DNA from: Pelagophyceae sp. CCMP2097
Lineage: Eukaryota > Sar > Pelagophyceae
Length of the DNA: 15,967 bases
Direction: 5' to 3'
Assembly (NCBI GenBank): GCA_026770575.1
Contig: MU657653.1
Location: forward strand, 16,856-32,822
Shown here: positions 10,101 to 15,967 of the stretch, one piece after another
Layout: every line of letters starts with the position of its first letter
How positions within the stretch are numbered: position 1 is the first letter of the stretch
The notes under the pieces: generated by a model
Told to the model about the DNA's origin: nothing
Database searches by the model: none
The model's input: only the letters and a program-made list of their open reading frames with translations
Position numbers and translations under genes: made by a program

Positions 10101-10914
10101 CGCGGGCACCAAGCGCGTCGCGGACCTGGCGGTGGCCGGCGGCCAAGCCAACGTCGCGTTCCTGGCGTACTTCGTCCTCGGGCAAGTCGAAGACTGCTTC
10201 GAGCTCCTGGTGCAAACGGGCCGCGTGCCCGAGGCGGCGCTGCTGGCGCGGACGTACCTGCCTTCAAAGGTCGCCGACGCCGTCGAGCTCTGGAGGGAGG
10301 ACCTGCGCCACGTCAGCGAGCGCGCCGCTGCCGCGCTCGCCGACCCCAAGGACTACGCCAACCTCTTCCCGGACATGGACTGGGCGCTCAAGGTCGAGAC
10401 TCTCTTCAAGTCGCAGCGCAAGACGCCCGTCCCCGCGTCCAACTACCTGACAGCCAAGGACGACCTCGACCTCGACCTCATCGCGATGCTCAAGGACCGG
10501 TTCGCGCGCGGTGACATGCCCGACGTCGCCGCCGAGTCCAAGGAGACGCCCGAGTCCAACGGCGCCGACGACGACGACCTTGGTCTCGACGACGACGAGG
10601 ACGGCGACGACGCCAACGGCGACGTCAACGGCGCGGCGGACGCGGCGCCGGTCGACGAGGAGCCCAAGCCCGTCGACGAGGAGCCCGCCGACGACGAGCC
10701 CGCCGACGACGAGCCCGCCGACGACGAGCCCGCCGACGAGCCCGCTACGGACGACGACGAGCCCGAGGAGCCCACCGAGGAGGAGGAGGAGGAGGCTGCA
10801 CCCGCGCCCGCGCCACTCGCGGCACCGGCGGCGCCTGCGGCGCCAGCGGCGCCGGCCAGCGAGGCGGACGCCATTCTCAACGACGACTTCGGCGAGGACG
10901 ACGACGATTGGTAG
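7150..10914 (+). CDS. COPB2: Coatomer subunit beta-prime (beta'-COP), 9 exons
   Basis: Exons: 7150-7311, 7402-7468, 7641-7719, 7799-7949, 8029-8445, 8528-8995, 9053-9628, 9743-9864 and 9981-10914, totalling 2976 nt and 991 aa. Role: WD40-solenoid subunit of the COPI outer coat, partner of alpha-COP, binding dilysine retrieval signals in Golgi-to-ER transport. Seen: the family start with [17 protein letters not shown], the first propeller (about 1-300) with [18 protein letters not shown] and [15 protein letters not shown], the second propeller (about 300-600) with [13 protein letters not shown] and [12 protein letters not shown], and the solenoid (about 610-830) with [19 protein letters not shown]. 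The basic pair R17 and K19 lies where family members contact the cargo C-terminus (from memory of the yeast structure). The C-terminal 125 or so residues are a low-complexity acidic tail ending DDDDW, longer than usual. All eight introns have GT and AG ends and keep phase. Confidence 0.96.
10656..10914 (+). repeat. Acidic low-complexity repeat encoding the beta-prime-COP tail
   Basis: A GC-rich array of 15-base units encodes repeated PADDE blocks (about 10680-10745). Variants [10 protein letters not shown] and [13 protein letters not shown] surround it, then an Ala/Pro stretch (about 10800-10857), then a final acidic [10 protein letters not shown]. It is in frame with the gene and ends at its stop codon. 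Such an array can change length easily by replication slippage. Confidence 0.85.
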
Positions 10915-11333
10915 ACCGCATCGCCGCGCGCGCGCCGACATCGCGCCGGGCCGCGCGGGCATGGCCGACGCAAAAGCCCGCGGCGATAGCACTTTCACCA
11001 CCGGCGTCGCGAGTCGGTTGAGACCACCACCGCCCGAGGCTGTGGACGACGACGCACCCTACCTTGAGAGGCGACGAATCGATGCGCAACGTGTAATCAA
11101 AAGTCTCTTTTACGATCGCTTCGGGATCACCGTGCGAGCTCGGACACGACCGCGCAAACGCGCAATGTCGCTGAATCCCTCTCAGCGAAGTACGAGTTCG
11201 TCTGGAGTTACAGATCTGTCCAGAGCTGTGCACGGGGTCCTCCAGGCGCTCGAAGAGCCACCCCAGCCCACTCGCGCCCGCGGCCGTTCGAGGCGTCTCT
11301 CCACGGCCCGGGGGCCGTCGAGAGTCGCGCCGG
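10915..11333. other. Intergenic region between beta-prime-COP and the RRM-RAP gene
   Basis: About 419 bases hold the 3' UTR of beta-prime-COP and the 5' flank of the next + strand gene. Open frames here resemble no protein family. The region is less GC-rich at 11060-11215, as promoters in this window tend to be. A 7-bp-stem inverted repeat, ACGGCCC/GGGCCGT with a 2-base loop, lies at 11303-11318, just upstream of the next start codon. Confidence 0.5.
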
Positions 11334-14300
11334 ATGCGGCGGCTCGGGCCGCGCTGCGCGGCCTGGCTCCGGCCGCTGCGCCGGTCGTCCGCCGCCGCCG
11401 CCGCCGACGTCACGGAGCTCTACGTGCGCAACCTCCCGCGCAGCGTGACGACGGACGACGTGTACCACGCATTTTCGGCGAAGACGGAAGTGTCGAACGT
11501 CCGCCTGGCGCGGAACCGACGGCGCGTCCCGCCACTCGGGACGCCGCTTCTTGGCCCGCCGCTTCGTGCGGCGCGTTCCCCGAGTGCGTCCACCACTAGG
11601 TCGAGCAACTCGCGGCCGTTTGCCTTTGTGACGGTCGCGGGCGCGGCCCACCTTTGGCACAAGAAGGCGCTCTCCGAGTTTAGATGCGGCGACTACGAAC
11701 TCCTCGTCCAGGTTCGTAGGGATGCGCGCCTCGAAACGATGGAAGGGCGCGTCGGGGGCGCGACTGCGTCACTCTGCCGAAGAGTGCGCCGCCGGCGAGC
11801 GACGCGCTCCGCCGTCGCAGGTGGCGCAGAACCCGACGAAGGACCCGGTCCACAAGGAGCACCCGCGCACCATCGAAGTCCGCGTCGATCCCGCCTGGCA
11901 GGCGATGCAGCTCAACGTCCGAGCACCTGCGTCCTGCGTCGCCAAAGGCTGCGGCACCGTCGCGGGGCGGTGCTGTAGGCGGGAGCACCGAGGCTCGATG
12001 TACACGCCAGGGGGCGCCGCCGTGGCCTTCGGCGGATACTGCGCGGAGCGCGTGCCCGGTCGACTGGCTCCCTAGGTGGAGCTCGTCTCCGCAAAAACGG
12101 CCGCAGACGTGTTGGCGCTCTTCGAGACCAGAGGCGCCGACTTTGACGCCGCGAACCTGGCACAGGCGCTCTTCAAGCTCGGCGGCGTGGGCAGGACGCT
12201 CGAGGCGACGACCGTGCCGCTCGTTTTCGGCGGCGCCGGCGATCCTCTCCAAGCAGAGCCGCAGTCAAAAGTGTGAGGCCTGGTTGGACGTGACAGAGTC
12301 TCGAGATGTACGCCAGAGGCCAGGCGCTCCCCTATTGCGCTTGTCGACGAAACCCGCCGCGCGGCTTCTGGGCTCCGGCTGAGCCCGCGAGGTCCGTGGA
12401 ATCCTGTACGGGATCCCACACGGCCAACGGCATTCCGGTGGGCGCGCACTGCCGCTGCACTTTGCGGCGGGCCAGGGCCCTCTTCGGCCCCTCGAAGGTC
12501 CTCTACGGCCTTGTCTACGGTCCGAGGCGCCCCCTGCATGGTCCGACGTGGCCCCGTAGACGGTCCTGAGACGGCCCCTATATGGGAACAACCCCGGGCC
12601 TCGCACGGGACCCCCGTGGGCTCGCACGGGCGTCGACGTGCGCCCGTGTGGTCCCACAGGAGCCCTTGCAAAATCCCACGCGGTGGCTCTATGGAAGGCG
12701 GGCCCGACGTCCCTTTCCAGGCGCGGGAGGCGCGGCACGTCGCGGCCGTAGGTGCACAAGCTGGTGCAGCGGGCCACGTCGAGCATCCTCGACGACTTTG
12801 GGCGGTGCTGGATGCCGCGCGACGTCGGGAACGCGTGCTGGGGCATCGCGTCGCTGCGGCACGGCGTCGAGGCGCCGGCGTTCTTCGAGGCCGTTTCTTT
12901 GGACGCCCCGCAGAGGATCGGGGACTTTGACGCCCGATCTTTGTCGAACCTCGTCTGGGCCTACGCGACGCTCGGCTTGTCCGCAAATGCGCTCTTCGGA
13001 TCGGTGGCCGAGGCCGGTTTGCACAAAGTGGCCGCGTTCGACGCAAAGGCGCTGTCCGACGCCGTCTGGGCCTTTGCCACCGCGCGGGTCCGGGCCCCGA
13101 GTTTTCTCGCCGCCGCCGCAGACGAGGCGGCAAAGAAGCCGGAGACGTTCGACGCCCAGGCCCTGGCGAACACGGTCTGGGCCTACGCGACGCTCGAATT
13201 CGACGCGCCCGCGCTGTTCAAGGCCGCCGCCGCCGAGGCGCCCAAGAAGATCTGGACCTTTAACGCGCAGAGCCTCTCGAGGACGGCGTGGGCCTTTGCC
13301 ACCGCGGGCGTTTCGGCGCCGGCTTTGTTCGAAGCGGTCGCGGCCGAAGGGGCCCGGCGCGTGGACGAATTTCGACCGTCTGAACTCGCCGAGATCACGT
13401 GGGCCTTCGCCCGGGCGGACGCGTACGCCGAGAACGCGCAGCTCTTCAAGGCCGTCGCGCTGGAGGCGCCGAAGAAGATGGTCGCGCTGGACGCCGAGGC
13501 GCGTTTCCGGCGTCGGTTCGACCTGGGCAAGCCCGGGATCCGGCATCGAGCCCCCGCGGCTTCTGGGAAGGCTCCCACTGGGCCCACTCACAGGGTCCCA
13601 TGTGGGGTCGAACATGGGCGACGGAGTTCGTGCCTCTGTGGAGGGCCTCGACGGTCCTACGGTCCTCCCCAAAAGGCGGTACGACGGGCCATCGATGGAC
13701 CGCATTAGGCTCTGTCGCGCCTCGTCTGGGCGTTTGCGAAGACGGGCGCGCGCGCGCCGAATCTGTTCGAGTCGGCCGCGGCCGCGGCGAGGAAGAAGCT
13801 GCTCGTGTTCACGCCTCGGCAAATGTCGGACGCGGTCTGGGCCTACGCGACCGCAGAGGTCCGGGTCCCCGCGCTCTTCGCCGGCGTCGTTGTCGAGGCG
13901 CGCAGGAAGATGGCGGCGTTTGAGCCCCGAGACCTCGCGAACACGGCCTGGGCCTTTGCGGCGGCGGGCTTCGACGCGCCCGAGCTCTTCGAGGCCGTCG
14001 CCGGCGAGTCGAGGAAGAAGCTGGAGACGTTTGGCGCTCAAGACCTCGCGGCCACGGCGTGGGCCTTCGCCGAGGCTCGCATCTCCGCGCCGCAGCTCTT
14101 CGACGCCGTCGCCGAGGTGGCGCTCGGGAAGATGGACTCGTTTGACGGCGAGGCGGTTTCGCGAATCGTCTGGGCCTACGCGAGGGCGCGCGTCTCAGGT
14201 GCGCGGGCCGACGCGCTCTTCGAGGCCGCCGCCGCCGCGGTCTTGAGCGAGGCGTCTTTTCACGCCGACGACGTCGCCAGAGTCGCGTGGGCTTTCGCAG

Positions 14301-14902
14301 CCTATTCAGAGACGGCTTCGGCAACAGACCTGGCTCTATTCGACGCCGCTGCGCTCCGCCTCGACGCGCGGATGCACGAGTGCGGCGCCGACGCGTCGGC
14401 GCAGTTGCACCAGGTCTCCGTCCACCTCGAGCAGGAGGCGCCGGGCCACGTCTTGACTTTGCTGCTGGGCCGGCACGCCGCCGCGCTCCGCCCCGCCGCG
14501 CCCGGCGCCCCGCCGGCGGCGGCGCGCTACGTCGCGTCGCTGCCCGGCGTCGCCGCCGCGCTGGGCCGCATTGGCTTCCGGCACGACGCGGGCCACGTCA
14601 CAGCAGAGGGCCTCTGCGTCTTCGCGGACGCGCCGGCGGACAAAGTCGCACTCGAGTTATATTCACCACGGTGCTACCTCACCGGCCTCGACGGCGCGGC
14701 GCTGCGCGTCTTCGACGGCGATGCGGACCTGCGACGGCGCGCGCTCCGGCGGGCGGGGTGGACTGTCGTCGGCGTGCCCTTTTACGAGTGGGACGTCCTC
14801 CGCTCAAACGAAGAGCAGGACGCGTACCTGCGCGGCGGCCTAGGGCTCGCCTACGGCGGCGCGGAGACGGACACCGAGGCGCCGTTTGCATTGGCCTCGT
14901 AA
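11334..14902 (+). CDS. RRM / OPR-like helical repeat / RAP-domain RNA-binding protein, 6 exons
   Basis: Model: exons 11334-11521, 11600-11711, 11821-11916, 12076-12270, 12752-13498 and 13709-14902, giving 843 aa. Seen: an Arg/Ala-rich N-terminus (1-24) like an organelle presequence; an RRM (about 27-105) with RNP2-like LYVRNLP and RNP1-like SRPFAFVTV; the motif SAKTAADVLALFETRGADF that opens many RAP proteins; about twelve 37-residue repeats of the form F.aqdLa.taWAFA.a.v.aPaLFeava.ea.kk; and a C-terminal RAP domain with GWTVVGVPFYEWDVL and EEQDAYL. Family knowledge: OPR and RAP proteins act on organelle transcripts (stability, processing, translation), so a mitochondrial or plastid RNA factor is inferred. 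No signal peptide typical of complex plastids is visible, which favours mitochondria. Two introns use GC donors. The start is the first ATG after an in-frame stop at 11172. Joining of the RRM exons to the repeat exons rests on phase and order, not on transcript data. Confidence 0.82.
11522..11599 (+). other. Putative GC-AG intron (78 nt, no frame change) in the RRM
   Basis: The donor would be GCGCGTCC and the acceptor CCACTAG, followed by G. The length is a multiple of three and the frame stays open, so retention would add 26 residues. These residues (rich in P, L, R) fall in the loop between RRM strands beta-2 and beta-3, where they are not expected. No GT donor fits the phase. The same donor hexamer occurs in another intron of this gene at 13499. 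Confidence 0.5.
12271..12751 (+). other. 481-nt intron with inverted repeat and sequence shared with a sister intron
   Basis: This is the longest intron in the window, with donor GTGTGAGG and acceptor GGCCGTAG. It holds an 8-bp stem (CACGGGCG at 12625-12632 and CGCCCGTG at 12641-12648) and repeated GCACGGG words. It shares GCGGCTTCTGGG and CCTCGAMGGTCCT-type words with the intron at 13499-13708, which points to a common mobile source. Confidence 0.65.
12797..14370 (+). repeat. About twelve tandem 37-codon (111-nt) repeats in the RAP-family gene
   Basis: The protein repeats every 37 residues with a WAFA or WAYA core followed by PALFEAVA-like and KK residues. One intron (13499-13708) interrupts the array, and splicing it from the GC donor restores exact spacing. 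Units with near-identical cores (for example NTVWAYATLEF and RTAWAFATAGV) suggest growth by internal duplication. Helical repeats of this kind build RNA-binding solenoids. Confidence 0.85.
13499..13708 (+). other. GC-AG intron (210 nt) within the helical-repeat array
   Basis: The donor is GAG followed by GCGCGTTT; the acceptor is GCATTAG, followed by GCTCTG. Joining 13498 to 13709 gives DAEALSRLVWAFAKTG, which matches the repeat spacing exactly. No GT donor nearby gives the same phase and spacing. A 7-bp inverted repeat (CCCATGT at 13597-13603 and ACATGGG at 13612-13618) lies inside. Confidence 0.75.
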
Positions 14903-15118
14903 GCTTTTTGAGAATCCGCGACGCTGAGACAGGGCTCCGCTCCGTGACGCTTCCGCCAGGGCCCTCGGCCAGCCTGCGACGGGCGTCGGCGTGGTTGCCG
15001 AGGCTCAGGACCACTGCCGGGGGGGGGTGCGTGCCGACGCGAGGCTGCCGAGTCTCGATGCCAGCTTTGTCCGCCCGTGACCCGCCATCCGGACATGCCG
15101 ACCTCGCGGGCGACCGAC
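14903..15118. other. Intergenic region after the RAP-domain gene
   Basis: It lies between the stop of the RAP-domain gene and the end of recognisable phosphate-transporter sequence on the other strand. The - strand transporter frame stays open to 14851, but its translation here (rich in R, P and H) lacks the hydrophobic last membrane segment expected. A run of nine or ten G occurs at about 15018-15027. I see no other feature. Confidence 0.5.
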
Positions 15119-15366
15119 CTCGCTCCGTCGAAGAGGCCGACGGCAATCGCCGCGCCGACCTGGCAATGCGTCGTCGACAGCGGCCACCCCTGCGACGAGC
15201 CGTGGATGATGACGAAGGCGGCGCCGAGCTCGATGCAGGAGCCGCGCGACGGCGTCACGGCGATCAGCTCGACGCCGATGGCCTTGATGATCTTGTAGCC
15301 GTACATGGACAGGCCCAGCGTCACGCCGAGACCGCCAAGCAGAAGGACACTTGGCGTCGCCGCCAA
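15119..15366 (-). pseudogene. PHO4/SLC20-type phosphate transporter, C-terminal fragment
   Basis: Seen on the - strand: PSVLLLGGLGVTLGLSMYGY, KAIGVELIAVTPSRGSCIEL and SQGWPLSTTHCQVGAAIAVG, then GLFDGA. This is the C-terminal signature of the PHO4 family of inorganic phosphate symporters: a membrane segment, TPSRG, a second hydrophobic stretch, and STTH. Intact members have about 500 residues and roughly ten membrane segments. Only about 80 residues are found. Immediately upstream (above 15366) the frame is stopped and the opposite strand carries another open gene. Downstream, the final membrane segment is missing. It could be one exon of an intact gene with distant exons, but no upstream splice acceptor is evident, so a truncated relic is more likely. 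Confidence 0.65.
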
Positions 15367-15385
15367 TCAGAAGGACACTTGGTGT
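15332..15385. repeat. 26-bp direct repeat at the broken edge of the PHO4 fragment
   Basis: CCGCCAAKCAGAAGGACACT followed by TGGYGT occurs at 15332-15357 and again at 15360-15385, a 28-base period with two mismatches. The left copy encodes the conserved start of the transporter fragment (PSVLLLGG on the - strand). The right copy is out of its frame. It marks the point where transporter homology ends. Confidence 0.85.
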
Positions 15386-15471
15386 TGGAGGCCCACGGGC
15401 CTCTTGAGAGCGTGCCTGCCGGCGGAGAGTCTGGCAGGACGTCTGCTCGCCGCTTTGGGCGGCTCGAGCTG

Positions 15472-15967
15472 ATGGACGCTGACGAGTTCACGCAGTATTT
15501 TGGGAAGACGGCGGCCAAGTAGGGGGACCAGCTGAAGCGGCGCGAAGCTAGCGAGGAGAAGGCCAAGGCTAAGGCGGCGGCGACGACGGCGGCTTTTCGG
15601 GCGGGCGGGCGGCCGCGCACGTCCGTGGGCCCGCGAGCGGCAGTGATGCCGGCGGACGCAGTAGCAAGGCACGCTGCGGCTTTGGGCAAGGTTGCGTCGA
15701 CGACACCGACGGCGCAACTTTACAAGGGCGGCATGTTCGCCGGCCTCGGACGGGCATTTTGGACGGCCGTCAGCAACGCTGGGATCGCGACGGCCGAAGA
15801 CTTTGCACGGGTCCGCAACCTCGAGGCGCTCCTCGCCACTTTGGAGGTGACGAGGAAACCGCAGCTCGCGAAGATTCTTTACGCATATCGACAACTCTGC
15901 GCCCACCTCGGCGTCGACCCGCCGGGCGCGACCGCTGTTGCCGGCGCGGCAGAGTGCACCGACGGCG
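15472..15967 (+). CDS. Unrecognised coding-like region with an in-frame TAG, cut by the window edge
   Basis: From ATG 15472 the frame reads MDADEFTQYFGKTAAK and stops with TAG at 15520-15522. The same frame then runs open to the window edge, about 148 more codons. The downstream part has a charged Lys/Ala/Glu stretch (EASEEKAKAKAAA), then compositionally ordinary protein (GLGRAFWTAVSNAGIATAED, then KILYAYRQLCAHLGVDPP). I do not recognise the family. Because TAG followed by G is the standard acceptor in this window, the exon may really begin at 15523 with an intron ending at the TAG. Alternatively this is a nonsense-mutated gene or a readthrough site. The frame is also open upstream of 15472, so the start is not secure. 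Confidence 0.45.

Noticed and set aside
10656..10860. CRISPR-like or satellite array
   Set aside because: The repeat is in frame within beta-prime-COP and encodes its acidic tail. Unit length and lack of spacers exclude CRISPR.
11522..11599. In-frame coding insertion in the RRM instead of an intron
   Set aside because: Possible because the length is a multiple of three, but the residues do not fit an RRM loop well and the ends match the GC donor and CTAG acceptor used elsewhere. Kept as a likely intron.
10962..11599. Extension of the RRM gene start upstream to the ATG at 10962
   Set aside because: That ATG is in a different frame from the RRM, and the RRM frame has a stop at 11172, so the first usable ATG is at 11334.
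12689..14041. 450-codon - strand open frame opposite the helical repeats
   Set aside because: An antisense shadow with 37-codon periodicity inherited from the repeat array on the + strand.
12582..14246. 554-codon + strand open frame in another frame across the RAP-family gene
   Set aside because: It is rich in R, P and S, runs through an intron and repeats with the 111-nt array only because the array repeats. The other frame carries clear WAFA repeats.
14287..15522. Single 411-codon + strand gene
   Set aside because: Most of it overlaps the RAP domain in a different frame and is Arg/Ala-rich noise. Only its last part, from about 15400, looks coding.

Overview
The window is nuclear DNA from a GC-rich eukaryote whose genes are cut by many short introns. 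Most likely it is a unicellular alga. The intron style (57-481 nt, no clear polypyrimidine tract, donors mostly GTGCG, acceptors mostly TAG followed by G) and the compact gene spacing would suit a stramenopile such as the pelagophyte Aureococcus. That assignment is inference and cannot be proven from the sequence alone.

Layout from left to right. (1) A + strand gene at 288-1254 encodes an HD-domain metal-dependent phosphohydrolase in three exons. (2) A - strand gene, 6740 down to 1697, encodes alpha-COP of the COPI coat in 11 exons; my model gives 1244 aa with every junction in frame. (3) A 409-base spacer (6741-7149) separates its start codon from that of (4), a + strand gene at 7150-10914 for beta-prime-COP, with 9 exons and 991 aa. 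(5) A + strand gene at 11334-14902 joins an RRM, about twelve 37-residue helical repeats of the OPR/RAP-protein type and a C-terminal RAP domain; my model has six exons and 843 aa. (6) A - strand fragment of a PHO4/SLC20 phosphate transporter (about 15119-15366) has lost its upstream and downstream parts. (7) A + strand open stretch from 15472 to the right edge looks coding but contains an in-frame TAG and is not recognised.

The central point is that alpha-COP and beta-prime-COP lie head to head over one short spacer. These are the two WD40-solenoid subunits that build the COPI outer layer and read dilysine retrieval signals on ER-resident cargo. The arrangement suggests shared transcriptional control of two subunits needed in equal amounts.

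The second point is the intron population. In the 25 introns I could place, the base after the acceptor AG is nearly always G, the next exon starts with GT or GC in 22 of 25 cases, and 17 of 25 introns are phase 0. Two introns of one gene use a GC donor (GCGCGT), and some introns share sequence with one another. This fits intron gain by small transposons (introners), known from Aureococcus and Micromonas, but needs genome-wide comparison.
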